Made by a program: the position numbers and the translations under genes. The notes beneath the pieces were generated by a model. That model was not told the DNA's origin. It worked only from the letters and a program-made list of their open reading frames with translations, and searched no databases. Shown piece by piece: positions 23,904 to 35,373 of a stretch of 64,000 bases of DNA (position 1 is its first letter; every line of letters begins with the position of its first letter). Location of the stretch: positions 1-64,000 of the forward strand of contig JBBHKE010001949.1 in the NCBI GenBank assembly GCA_037447655.1. The letters are read 5' to 3'. This DNA comes from Zygnema cylindricum. Taxonomy: Eukaryota; Streptophyta; Zygnematophyceae; Zygnematales; Zygnemataceae.

Positions 23904-24125
23904 CACCTTGAATCGCTATTAGTTTTAGGGTTAATAATATTTTGGCCACTAAATACATCATTTATCCGTACACAATTTTCCGAGTCTCAATTTGAGACCG
24001 GCAATCGGAAGCTGAGAATCTTACCTTTCAATCGCAACCGTCAGATCTACAATCGGGCAGGTGTGTAAGGAGAAAAAATGTTTCAAGTGGCGAAAAAGCA
24101 TTAACACTAATAGCGATTCACGGTG
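23904..24125. mobile_element. Short TA-flanked MITE (222 bp)
   Basis: The ends are CACCTTGAATCGCTATTAG and CTAATAGCGATTCACGGTG, with TA borders. The interior contains TTTGAGACCGGCAATCGG and TCAGATCTACAATCGG, shared in reverse order with the short element at 25107. Confidence 0.75.
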
Positions 24126-25106
24126 TACTGCCCGCGTTTCTTCGTATACCACGCGTGTCACCGTTGTACGAAAACGTGTTCACATCTATACGGCTGTAAC
24201 TTTTGCAATGCCCTAAAAACAGGGCAGTTTCTAAACAAACAAACCGGAAGGACCTGGGGGCATCCTTCAGAGTTCAAAATTGTACGCTTCAGTACGGTTC
24301 TGTACGAAAGTCAAATAGAATCACTTACATCACTTTTTATAAAAAAAAAAAAAACAAACAAAAAGGGTTAATGCGACCGTTTAACTTTTTTCATCAATTA
24401 TTGACCAGCTGTAGACAACTGTTTCCCGTAGAACAAAACGACAAAATTAGTTAATCGGGCGGACTTCTTGAGGGTATTTCACCCATTTGAAAAAGGAGAG
24501 CCCTTGTGGTTTGTGGTACTGTAGCTAATAATGAGGTTCTATTGGTCGAAATATTTTGTTTGGGATAAAAAGACAAAAAGTGATCGAAGGTCCTTTTAAC
24601 TTCTGCATGAAACGAAGGGGCCTCGAATTCAACGGCGAAATAATATAACACGAGAAAAACAATTAAAAAAAAAAAACGCGCCACGTTGCAACACAACGTT
24701 TCATTACACCGGAATAGCATTCTATACGTTTTTTGTCGTTTCTGGTGGTATAGAAACTGCAGGCGAAACTGCAAACATAGACGTTATGTGTGTCCAAAGT
24801 CTTTGCAGTAACTACGTGGCGTCAAACTATTAGTTAGTGAAAGGGTACAGTGTTACCTAATCTGCACGTGTGCAGGTCAAGATATTCTAAAGGAATCAAC
24901 AAGTGAGATCGACGGACAAAACGTTTGAAAAGTACGGACACTCATTTCAAACTTTCAAATATCTCAAAAGTCAAAACATTTTGCGATGCTATTATGTGCT
25001 CGATACAATATTAACAAGAACTTTCAAAAATTTACGTCCCTATTGTCGTCAAATTAGAGCACAATGAAGTATGAAAATACTCACTCTATTTTGAGTGAGT
25101 AAACTA

Positions 25107-25322
25107 CACCGTGAATCGTTATTAGTGTTAATGTTTTTTTAGTCTCTTTAAACATCTTTTCTCCGTACACGAATGTCGGTTCTTAGATTTGACGGTTGCG
25201 ATTGAAAGGTAAGATTCTCAGCTTCCGATTGACGGTCTCAAATTGAAAATCGGACAAGTGTGTACGGAGAAAAAATGTTTTAAGCGGCAAATTTTTGTTA
25301 ACACTAATAGCGATACACGGTG
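25107..25322. mobile_element. Short TA-flanked MITE (216 bp)
   Basis: The ends are CACCGTGAATCGTTATTAGT and ACTAATAGCGATACACGGTG, with TA borders. It is in the same subfamily as 13194, 23904 and 33030. Confidence 0.8.
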
Positions 25323-25810
25323 TACTATAATGTACTATAGATTTAACAATGTTCTTCCATTGAGTCATCATTAATGAGCCACGTAGGATCAGTAATTTCA
25401 TAAAAACGACAATAATTCAGTAAGTAATTACGCCGTCGCGACATAAACCCTAAATCGTCCAATGTCATAGTTAAGCGTCCCGCTGTACGCTAACCCTAGG
25501 GCAATGTGTTTCCGACAAAAACTTCCCCTTGGACGATGCACAATACTGTACGGTACTGTACGGTAGCGTGGTTAGCAGGCTCGCCTGGTACTGTTTCTGT
25601 CTCCAGCTTTTACGGTTAGCCGGTTAGGCGCCGACCGATACGATGAAACGCCAATCGCCTCCTGGACGAATAAACAGTACAGAATAAGTACGGAAACAGG
25701 ATTCTCTGGTGGACAAAAGGAATGATACGGAATTTGTACGGAAGAAAGATCCAATCCTGGGCAACCGAAAAAAGTATGGTACGACTCATGTACGGAACAT
25801 GTCGACAAAG

Positions 25811-25825
25811 ACTATAAATTTAAAA
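25811..25825 (+). promoter_or_regulatory. Possible TATA box of LysM-like gene 4
   Basis: GACTATAAATTTAAA lies about 200 bp before the start codon of gene 4, just after CGACAAAG, which resembles the CGACAAAA block of the other paralogues. The CCAGCTG block was not found. Confidence 0.35.
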
Positions 25826-26011
25826 TAAGGGGTCCCGTAATGCTTATCGGCGCCGCCTAATTACTGTTCTTACTTTGCACTATTCCCGGCGACTAGACGA
25901 AAATAATTAAATACCACGAAAGAAACAAAGCTGTATAACAAAATTAGTGTGGTAAATCATTGCACACTGTTGCACTCTTTCCCGCCCAGTTTCGCTCACC
26001 TGACAGCCTCC

Positions 26012-27102
26012 ATGGATTCCGTTTCGTACAAACCTGACACGTGGCGATTTCTTGCGACATTACTGTGCATGTTCCTCTGCTTCAGTCCTTTAGCAGGTGA
26101 GACTCTTAAATAGCCTTAAAACACAAAAAAAAACCCTAAAAAAAACTTGAAAAACATCAAAAAACACCATTATCTAACCGTTTTAAACAACAATATATAA
26201 TCCCACTCAGCAGTATTAGAATGCTTGGATTTAAATGATTGGATATAAATGATTCAATATTAGGTGATTGGATTTAAATGCTTGAATTTATTTCTTAGTT
26301 TTCATTCTCTAAATCGGTTTCTTTCGGCTGAAAACTAAAATCTAAATAGAGGATTGTGGTATACGTTTCAGTTGATTTGTTTTTCACAATCTTTTGGGGA
26401 ATAAATTCATGTATTATTCTTCATTTTCCTCTCTCATAAGGTAAATGTGTTTCTTCTTTGTATTAACAATACTTTCGGTCTTTATATTGAGAGTAATAAC
26501 ACAAATATAGGGAAGATATGTGTTTATGTAAGCTCCAACTACAATTTTGCGGGGAGGAGGGGAAGAGACAGAGGGAGGAAGAGGGAGATGGAGAGGGAGG
26601 GGGGAGGGGAAGGGAGGGGAAGTTGTTTGTATGGAGCGTAATAACGCAAACATGGAGATTCCAATTCCAATTTTATCTCCAAATTCATCTTGAGATTGAG
26701 TCCAGTTCATATTTTTTCCCAAAAATTTCATTACAAAACTGACCCCAGTTTTATGATTTATTTAAAAAAAAAAAAAAGATAAATGAGAACAAAGAGACCG
26801 AATTTGAGGCGTTTCCTGTTACTTATCCGTTTCACCTCTCTATTCTTTTCTGCATATTCTGTACAATCTGGTGGTGCCACGTGGCAGGTGCTCAAGAGGT
26901 GTCACTTCGCGGTACACGTGTCTGCAAGGGAATAATTTATAAGCTGACGAAAAACGACAACTGTGTGACACTAAATTCCAAATACAAAAGAGTCTCATTT
27001 GAATATTGCAATAGTATGCCTTGTACTCCTTCTACATTAGGTTTTATCTGGACGGTAAAAAATAAAAAGATTTGTATACCAAATAAAGCCGGCTCCTGCT
27101 GA
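26012..27102 (+). CDS. Small secreted LysM-like peptide, gene 4 (diverged)
   Basis: Exons 26012-26096 and 26888-27102, again exactly 85 and 215 nt, flank a 791-bp phase-1 intron containing a GGAGGG tract, and encode 99 residues. The signal peptide is MDSVSYKPDTWRFLATLLCM and onward, ending near SPLAG. The mature part keeps all six Cys at the same positions with YKLTKNDNCVTL and ends KKICIPNKAGSC. The CIP motif near the end is the classic close of plant LysM domains, which strengthens the LysM reading for the whole family. This is the most diverged paralogue and is not part of a visible duplication. Confidence 0.75.
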
Positions 27103-28204
27103 TTAGATGGAAAATGAAAATTGATAAAACTGGTTTTCAAGCATTAAATAATTACTTTTTAGTTATTTCATATCAGGTATCAATTTTGTTACTTTCGGCA
27201 ATTTTGTTACTTTTTCTTTAAAAGTTGTATAGACTTTTTTTTCTGTTTTTCACTCTGTTGATTTAATTTACATTAAGTTGAAAAAGGGGAGAGCTTTAGT
27301 TTTCGAGATTCTGAATTTTGGAGAGAAATGTTACAGGAGTTCAAATGAAAAAAATCAAAAGGTTATGAACTTGAAATCTATTGAAATGATTGAGTTGTGT
27401 TTATGATCATTTCGTTTTCGGTGTATAGTTTTTGTATACCGATTTTGTGGTAATATTTTATGCAGCAATTAATTTTTGTAATTCTTGGAAATGTAAGAAT
27501 CAAACAATTCACCATCCATTAAAAAGAATAAGGGCACCCTATTTTCTGTTAATTCGCGATCTAAGAAGTTGGGGAATAGCGCAATCCGCAAATAAAACGT
27601 GCTTTGAGTTTTTCTTAAATAACTTCAAGTTCATTGACGATTCTTTTGTTCTACATTTAAAATTCGTACACAACTTGCCACAATTTTTTTTCCTTAATTT
27701 GGATGCATTTTCAGTTTTGATTTTCAGTTTTATGTATGATTCTTCCTCGTCAATGGTGAAGCTGTGAGAGATCGATTCCGATGATTAAGAGATCGGAAAC
27801 ATAATAGGTGAGAGTGAGTGACTTTGTAGGTAGAGAAAACACATTTGGCAGTGAGAAAGTGAATGCTATTATTCTACAATCTGAAAATTGTCTACGTTAA
27901 ACAACGACAACACTTAAAATCGGCGAAGGCCTAGCATTGGATTTAAAATTTTGTCCATGATGGAGTAATAGAGGTGATTTCTACCTCATGGATTCTATCT
28001 CATTGGCCTTCCCCATGGAGGTTTGAAAAATAAGGACTCTGGCCACATCGGACAAACAAAAGCACTCTAATGTTTTGATCCGGTTTGGAGTTAAAAATGT
28101 GAGTGGATACATTACAAAAAAATCACATTATTTGAATGCCCAAGAAGAATTCAAGGTCACCTTAATCGGTCTACCTAGAGGTTATCAATACCTTTTCTGC
28201 TGTT

Positions 28205-28245
<41 letters not shown>

Positions 28246-29500
28246 TTTCTATAATCACCTTTTCGCCTAAGTATCTCCGGTTACCCGCCTGTTATCACTT
28301 TTATATTGCTAGGATCGCCTCTCCAATCCACGGAGACCTTACAAAGACGATGAATTGACCTCTTCAAAATAAAATTATGAAATTAATGATTAACATAATA
28401 AAATTGTGTGGTTTGAACATTTGGAAAAATCCTGAGCTTTTAGTTCAAAATAGCGGAAATTCATCTATAGCGCTTCGAACGCTATTTTTTTTTTGGTTGA
28501 CAAACATGAGACTATAATAGCCTGGTTTGGATGTATTATTATTTTAGTGATGTTAGTGCGTATTAAATAGACGCTTCTGAAGCTTTTTTAAAACAAAAAG
28601 CTTCTCAAAAATAAGCCAACCTTTTAATCTCAATTGGTATCGCCACGGCTGCCCCCACAACAGCAGAGGATGTTACGATTCATTGAAAGAATCGTACGCG
28701 CGCGGAATCGGTTCGACTTCGCGAAGCACTGTACTTTCTAGAATGTATCGAAAGTACTTTTACGTACGTTTCGATAAAGTTGCATAATGTTCGTTTCGCG
28801 ACATATTTGTCGTTTCCTTTCGCGTCTAAAATTGTCGTACGTCTAATATAGTACGATAGTACTTTATTTGTGTAGTGCTTTCGTTTTGGCTTGTCGTTTT
28901 GTAATGTTTTAAGTCCTTAATGAAAATTAGAGTGTTTTAGACTAATCTGTCTGCAAACAGGCGGCAGATTTTTAGAGGTTTCTTGGCGGCACACGCTTAC
29001 ACGTACCACGCCATGGCCGGTGTGTTATTTAAAGAACACCATGGACTTATGTGATTAGCTATCAACAATCAATTGGAGGAATACATGGAGGAATAGAAGA
29101 GATAAAGGAGATAGAAGAGAAATTGTAATTTCGGTTTTTATTAATGTGAGATTTTTTTCCGAAATGTCTTCTTCAATGTTGATTCAATGTTTTGTAATCT
29201 GAATGCTTCTGCTGCCATAATTGGTTGAGGATAAAAGGATGAAAGGCAAAATGAGCGCAAAATAATCAGATCAATCAGAGGAGTGGGCAAAATAAATCAG
29301 GCGGACCGGCATCCGGATCGAAAAGAAATACGAAAAAAATCGAGTGCTACGGCCAATGGATCGAATTCTATCTCCTTTCCTATGTTTTTTGTTTTTTCCC
29401 TAAGGACAAAAAACCCGACACACCAGAATCTTTACCAATCAACCACAATTATTATTCCGCCAAAAGTGGGCATACTTTGACGTAATTGAAATATCTTCCT
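27103..29500. other. Intergenic, no gene recognised
   Basis: An open frame at 27432-27767 has low-complexity Phe-rich content and no recognisable domain. A (TA)n microsatellite lies at about 28208-28238. A block at about 28670-28870 rich in CGTACG, TTTCGCG and TCGAAAG words stands out from the AT-rich surroundings but has no clear function. Confidence 0.5.
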
Positions 29501-29560
29501 CGGGATAACCGAATGGACACTTGGTTTGTCGCATTCGTTTCGCATATTCAAATTCCCGGG

Positions 29561-29870
29561 TGATACTCGTGGAAGGCGGACTGTACGGATTATCATATGC
29601 AGGCGCCGAAAAGTCGAAAACTATGGCTCAATGTACGGTATGTACGGTACGTACAGTTCATAGGCGGCTACCAGGGCCAGACTGGATGGTACGACTCAGG
29701 CACTTACGTCACGCCGGATTCGGATACTCGGGCGAGGCTGACTGTACGGATTACCATATGCAGACGCCGGATACGCTGGCTTGATGTACGGTATGTACGG
29801 TACATGGGCGGCAACCAAGGGCCAGCGCGGATGGTACGGCTAAGACACATAGGACAGGCGAGTACGGACA
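29561..29870 (+). repeat. Tandem repeat of about 161 bp, possibly ex-coding
   Basis: Two diverged units each contain GACTGTACGGATTA(T/C)CATATG, then a TGTACGGTATGTACGGTACG block, then GGCCAG...GGATGGTACG. The period is 161 bp (29580 to 29741). Translations give Tyr/Gly-rich strings such as GGYQGQTGWYDSGTY, which hints at a decayed Gly/Tyr-repeat exon, but frames are broken. Confidence 0.55.
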
Positions 29871-30359
29871 CAGATGGGGCGACAGGCGAAGCAAAACAGG
29901 TTGTGGCAAGAAAGGGAGGCGGAGGCGGAGGAGGAGTAGGCCGTCGACCTAGGGAAAATTGCCTGTCGCAAGAGATTAACATAAGGGAGAGCCGTCAATT
30001 TTAAGAAGTTGATTGGAGAGTGGCTAGTGCCCATAGTCTGTAGGAGGTAGAATAGGGTTTAAGGGAGGAGAGGAGTTAAAAGGTGAGTTTATGGGAGAGG
30101 AAGGAGCCGAAGTCATAACAAAAACACGTGGAAGGTAAGTAAAGGCAAGAATGACAAGAGAGAATTTCCCAAAAATCTTTGTGAACAATTTAAATATTTA
30201 CAGAGGAAAGTCAAAGTTGTACATGCAATTGATAAGGATTTCTAATTAAATTAGTGTGCGCACTAAAAGAGCACTTGGTACTAAGCATTAACTAAAGGGA
30301 GTAGGTGAGTCTCAGGCGAAGCAAGTAGCGAGAGACAAAATAGGGATTCTATTCTAAGG

Positions 30360-30790
30360 CTAGAGGCTCAATTCTAGAGTGTTAAGGGACATTTAATGTC
30401 AGTTTATTTTTGTCTTGCCCGTAATTTTGTTACGTTGGTCAAGTCTTGTTGACCGTCTTATCCGGACGACTCACTTTTGGTCCTGTCCGTACTTCCATAC
30501 GTTAGTCCAGTCTTTTGTACTTTTTATTACATACGTCGGTCTAGTCTTTTCTTACGTACAAGTCCTTTGACCGTCGGTCCAGTCCTTTGGGCGACGGTCC
30601 AGTCTTTCTTTTTGTCCTACATACATTTATTAGAATCTAGACTAGGATCCCTTTGTTACAGCGCACCGTAGAGCGCTTAGACTCCACAGTAATTAGCATT
30701 GTATATTTTGTATATAAGTGACTCTTCTCACTTAATGAAATCATCCCAAATACAAATCAATTCCTCTCTCCAATGCATTGATCTTTCTCT
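30360..30790 (+). mobile_element. Possible solo LTR remnant
   Basis: A repetitive GTCCAGTCTTT/GACGGTCCAGTC block is followed by a TATA-like TGTATATAAGTG (about 30708) and CACTTAATGAAATCATCCC, an arrangement like the U3-R of a plant LTR. No partner LTR or coding remnant is adjacent, so this is a weak call. Confidence 0.25.
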
Positions 30791-31149
30791 TGTGTACAAT
30801 TTCATGGCTTCCGCCAATCCACCTCCTATAAGGAACAAACAATGTAAGCGCGTTTGTTTGTCTTAATTGCATAAATTACAATCTAAATCGTAAATAATAA
30901 TAATAATAATAACAACAGCAATAAACCTCATAACAGTTGCTCATGTATGACTAACATACCATATAAAATGACATAAGATAACTACTGTATAAAATATTCA
31001 CCAGCAACATTCGTAAAACTCGCCTCTCATGTTCTATTTATCGTCACCCTTTTTAAGCTATTTACCCTTGAGTGGTCAAAACCGACTGTTTTCTTGTGTT
31101 TGTAAGTAGTTAAGCCCCACCCTGGATGCCTGGATGACTGAATGACAGC

Positions 31150-31818
31150 TCAGCATACTTTTTTGGCGTTCATGATACATATTTTTCCCTTTTTGGTTTT
31201 CCGAATGGTGTTTAGAGTACTTGTCGTACATGGAGTAGCGTTGCAATATTCGAAGTTGACTTTTCCGGAATACAATTTGGCCAGAGTTTTACAGTTGTCG
31301 GCTGGTTTCAGGGTGTTTATTGTACCCTTGCACACACGTGTGGCTAATATTTGCTTTCGTCCACCGGACATGTGGCACAAGTGAGGGGAAACATGAAACT
31401 GGAATGTCAATACATGGAAATGTCGCACAGCTTGACCTCACCGAACAAAAATCAGACATTGCCATAAATTTTTTTAAGCATTTTTCTCATTCTCCCCTTC
31501 TTTTTTTATGTAACATTTTTATTTTGGTTTTCGTTTTTTTTAAACATTCCCCTAGCTATGGTTACAAATTCTACTCTCATAATTATGTTTAGATACAATA
31601 ATGACACAATACGCGAAGATATTTTAATTCCAAAGCAAGGTGTGCACAAGCAAAAACAAGTGACGTGATAGGTACAACTATAAATGTGTGTTTCACTATT
31701 TACACACCTAGAAATGTACTTGAATAGACTCACCTGCCTCAGCTCCCCAACAGAACAGTGAACATAGAAACAGCATAATCGCACACCAAGGGACGGATTT
31801 GCGAAGACTGGTGGGCAT
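31150..31818 (-). CDS. Small secreted LysM-like peptide, gene 5 (altered splice acceptor)
   Basis: On the minus strand, exon 1 is 31818-31734 (signal peptide MPTSLRKSVPWCAIMLFLCS, then LFCWGAEAG) with a normal donor, GTGAGT. The homologous exon 2 would be 31364-31150, again 215 nt, with the six Cys, LKPADNCKTLAKLY and KKGKICIM preserved. At the homologous acceptor the other genes have CAG, but here the sequence is TGTCCG, so the canonical AG is lost. An AG 21 nt downstream (TATTAG, 31344) would splice in frame and remove seven residues ahead of the first mature Cys. The gene could therefore be active with a shorter linker, or be a pseudogene. Confidence 0.65.
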
Positions 31819-32186
31819 GGCTGCAGCTGGAAATTGGGCTGGAGATAAGTAGTAAGAAGGAGAGAGAAAATGATTTTCTTCCTTAGTTTTTTTTCCCTTT
31901 TACGCAAGTTTTTGCTTGATTTGTCCTTTTCCAGAGTTCGAGAAAATTGGCGCGCGGCTTTCAAGATACATCATTTTATTACATAATGTGCGATGGAAAA
32001 ACAATCAAAGTACAATGGGGGTAAAAAAAAAGAAATAGAACCTTTAAAGACTACAAGAGCCAGCAGCAAATAAAACAAAACAAAGCAAAACAAAACAAAC
32101 AAATGAGGAAAAACAAAAGCAACTAGACTAACTAGCAAGACTAAACGAAAAACCAAAGATACGGTGAACAGTGAAGCGTTTTGTGG

Positions 32187-32270
32187 TCTTTATATGAAGT
32201 CGTGAACGCCGGCCAGTCTCTTGGGATTTCGTCGTGTAGCTTTTTTTGTCGCCACTTGACAGCTGGTAGA
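32187..32270 (-). promoter_or_regulatory. Putative promoter of LysM-like gene 5
   Basis: Read on the minus strand: CCAGCTGTCAAGTGGCGACA, then ACGACGAAAT, then TTCATATAAAG. The CCAGCTG, CGACAAAA and TATA blocks match the other paralogues in order. The TATA box is about 370 bp from the start codon, farther than in the other genes. Confidence 0.45.
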
Positions 32271-32484
32271 GTTGACGATTCATAAACGTTTCAACGGTCC
32301 CTCATTGCGTCGACCGTCAGTGCTATGACGTCACGTTAATTCTGCGTTTCTGCCGCTGCATTAAAACGAAAAAAAGGACATCGGATCCTTTCTGCCAAAC
32401 TAAACGACAGGCGGTTCGCCCCAGGTTAAGCCGCTGTTTCCTGTCGTTTGCGGTGATGAATCCTGTAGCAATTTTTGTCAGCTA

Positions 32485-32925
32485 CACCGCCAATCGTTAT
32501 TAGCGTTGTGTACACTAATTCCGTCCCGCCTTTTTTTTTTTTATTCTCCATTAGTGTAGTTCATTCTATTTTTTTCTTTATTCTATATAGAGTTATTTTC
32601 AGTACGCTGTCTCTTAAATAGAGTGATGTACGGTCAGTATCAGACCGTACATAAATGTACCTTTTTTAAGTTAAAAAGTACAATAAATTAGTTTTAGTAA
32701 CCGCGTACGCATGAGAATGTGCGTTCTAAAAAGGAAAACAAACCAGGTCGTAAAAAATCCCGTTCGCACATATTCGTTCGACAGCCACGTTTCTACCGTG
32801 TGAATGTACGTTTTGTGTATGATTTGTCAGATTTTGTACGGATACCTATATTAGTGTAAGCATGTTTGCGACAGACATTTTTTTTTTCAAAGATCCAAAT
32901 TACCATGATCAAACAATTTTTTTTT
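32485..32925. mobile_element. Truncated TA-type MITE (reverse copy of 22201 family)
   Basis: It starts CACCGCCAATCGTTATTAGC after TA and continues with AATTCCGTCCCG and TTTGCGACAGACAT as in the reverse of 22201-22760. The far end decays near 32925 without a matching inverted repeat. Confidence 0.65.
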
Positions 32926-33029
32926 AAAGAAATGCAGGATAAATTAAAAAGCATGATGGTAAACCATCTGAGTCTTGGGGTACAAAAGGGGTGGCATGAC
33001 CAACACTGCTAAAAAAAAAACCGGGGGTA

Positions 33030-33248
33030 CACCGTGAATAGCTTATACTATTATAGTGTAAATATTTGTTACGGACTTTAAACATCTTTTCTCTGTGCAC
33101 ACTCGTCCGATTTTCAATCCGACGGTTCCGATTGGAAGATAAGGTTCTCACCTTCCGATTGGTAGTAATCAAGAATCCGACACGTGTGCACAGAGAAAAC
33201 ATGTTTTAAGTGGCTAAGAAAATACAACTCTATAAGCGATTCACGGTT
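33030..33248. mobile_element. Short TA-flanked MITE (219 bp), diverged
   Basis: The ends are CACCGTGAATAGCTTATA and TATAAGCGATTCACGGTT, with TA at each border. The interior has CATCTTTTCTCTGTGCACAC and GTTCTCACCTTCCGATTGG, so it belongs with 13194 and 25107. Confidence 0.7.
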
Positions 33249-33433
33249 TACTGTAGTTCCATAAAACTGGCAAAAATGTTCACAATCCTCCGTACATGTA
33301 CTTATGAACAAGAGTGATCCGTACAATAGACGTACAACGTGCAACAAATGTGTATTCAGCAATACGTAAACAAAATGGTATATGTTGCCACGTTGCCCAA
33401 TTCTTTGTCATTATTATGTTTGTTAGGGTGAAC

Positions 33434-34123
33434 CTCCATCAGGCGAAAAATGGGGTTGTTTACCGGAAAAAGTGCATTTCCGTACACATCCAGCTCATTG
33501 CCGTACAGTGCCGTACTGTTTTTTTTTTTTTTTACAAACATGATTAATGTCGGCGCGTCAAGATTCTCCAAAATTTTGGGCGATAACATCAACCGTCCAA
33601 TTATGACTTTTCGAAGCAAGAGGTCACGTCGTCCAGTGATTAATTACTCTCCTCAGGAGGAGAGTCGCCAATCACCGGACGTGTGAAATGTTTACGCGTG
33701 GAAATGTCACGTACGAGCCACGCGCCTTCGTACAGGCGTGATTCAACTCCAACGAAAACCACCAAAAAAAAAATTTGTTGAAGAATTGTCGTGACGCCTC
33801 CTCCACGATCCGCTGACATCCGGAATTTATGGCGCCACGTCGAAACACGAACGACAAAACAGTTACAAAAAATACAAAACACGAGCGTACAAATTGTACA
33901 TTCATGTAATTTAATTTTGCGGCTGGATGTACGGATACCATTTCAGATATTTTGCTTTTGGAATCTTTGACTGCTCGTCGTCAGATCATGAACCTACGTG
34001 CGTCCAATCGAAAGAAAGCACGTACGCGATAGCTTTTATTGCTGACACGACAAGATGGAGAAGTGAACGAAGTATTACTAGCAGTAAACGTTTCCGTACG
34101 ATTACTGTCGGCGCCTGATGGAG
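33434..34123. mobile_element. 690-bp inverted-repeat element (type CTCCATCAGGCG)
   Basis: Perfect 12-bp terminal inverted repeats: CTCCATCAGGCG at 33434-33445 and its complement at 34112-34123. The subterminal sequence GAAAAATGGGGTTGTTTAC parallels the next element. No target duplication is visible and there is no coding sequence. Confidence 0.6.
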
Positions 34124-34141
34124 AAGCAGCCTGAGGACAAG

Positions 34142-34834
34142 GTTCCATTAGGGGAAAAATGACGTTGTTTACAGAAAGCCGTACTGCTTCGTACAGTGTC
34201 GTACCAAAAATAAAAAAAATGTCAGAAAAACAAGGCTACTGAATAAGGGATTTGATTCTCCACGTTTATGGGCGTAAACGTGGACCGTCGGATGCATAAT
34301 CAGATACGACGTCATCTGACACTTTCAGTTCGCAACAAGTGACCCGGAGTAGGTCAATTCTCAGTGCCTGAACGAATACCGTCGTGCCTCGTGGAAAAGT
34401 GAACAAATATCCACGACGACCGCTCTACAAGATGGGTACACGTCGCATATGACATGTGCCTTCCGCCAGGGAGGATGCGAGGCCACCGGAAGCCGCAAGA
34501 AAATCTTTGACGGAAGATATTGTTTCACGCTTTTGTTGGTATCCACCAACCATTCTGACATTTTCGTACGCTTTTACATATCTTACGTTTCGTCCGCTCG
34601 TACAGATTTCATTCAATACGTCGTACGAGTCAATTTTTACCTTTCGCTGGTACAAATATGTGGTTACAATTTGCTCTCAGAGATTCTTTGAAGATTAACA
34701 GAATCTTATTCATATATTACGTGGACCAATCAACGTGTGCCATGGAAAACAAATGTCGGTTACTGACCCGACACAATGGAACGATCGCTTCAGTAAACGA
34801 ATTTTTGACGTTTACTGAGAGCGCCTAATGGAAC
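34142..34834. mobile_element. 693-bp inverted-repeat element (type GTTCCATTAGG)
   Basis: GTTCCATTAGG at 34142 is matched in reverse by CCTAATGGAAC ending at 34834. The subterminal GAAAAATGACGTTGTTTAC and the near-identical length mark it as a relative of the element 18 bp upstream. Its left 458 bp recur inverted at 38847-39303. No target duplication was found. Confidence 0.6.
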
Positions 34835-35373
34835 AACGCTCTAAAGCTCAATCTTTCCACCTTTTTTTTTATCTTAAGATCCTCTCTCCCGGGTGCAACC
34901 CTAGGTAGGACGTTGCAGCAATCCACACTAGTTGTGGTACAATAATCTTGTAAAGTCATACAGAGTCTAGTCACAGACAGACGGTTAAATATCGCGATAT
35001 AGACCTGTTGTTGATGACGTTGTTGCAGAGGTCGCAAACGGTCAACCGAAACCGTGACCGACCGTTAACCGACCGCCCGCGCCGGATCCGGAACGGATTC
35101 GGTTGCCAAATTTTGGGGGTCGGGCGGCTACGGTCGGTTGATTCACGAGGAAAAAAAAAACGGTCGGTTACGATCAGTCAACCAAAAAACAAAAAAAACG
35201 AAAAATTTTGTATTGTCCCTATAATCCAACATTCTTGCATTTGTACCCTTTGGTATCGTGGAAGTACGTGACATCATGATTAACGTCGCAAATCTGACAC
35301 GGTATTGTAGTAACGCCTTTACATTTTGCAAATCATAGGGAACGCGACAAAGCGTCGCAAATCTGACACGGTA

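Noticed and set aside
9694-25322. Stowaway-type MITEs
   Set aside because: The TA target fits, but the termini do not match the CTCCCTCC-type Stowaway ends.
27432-27767. 111-residue open frame
   Set aside because: Phe-rich AT-driven translation without motifs; no paralogue in the window.
31506-31964. 152-residue minus-strand frame over gene 5 exon 1
   Set aside because: It overlaps the signal-peptide exon in another frame, has low-complexity ends and no family resemblance.
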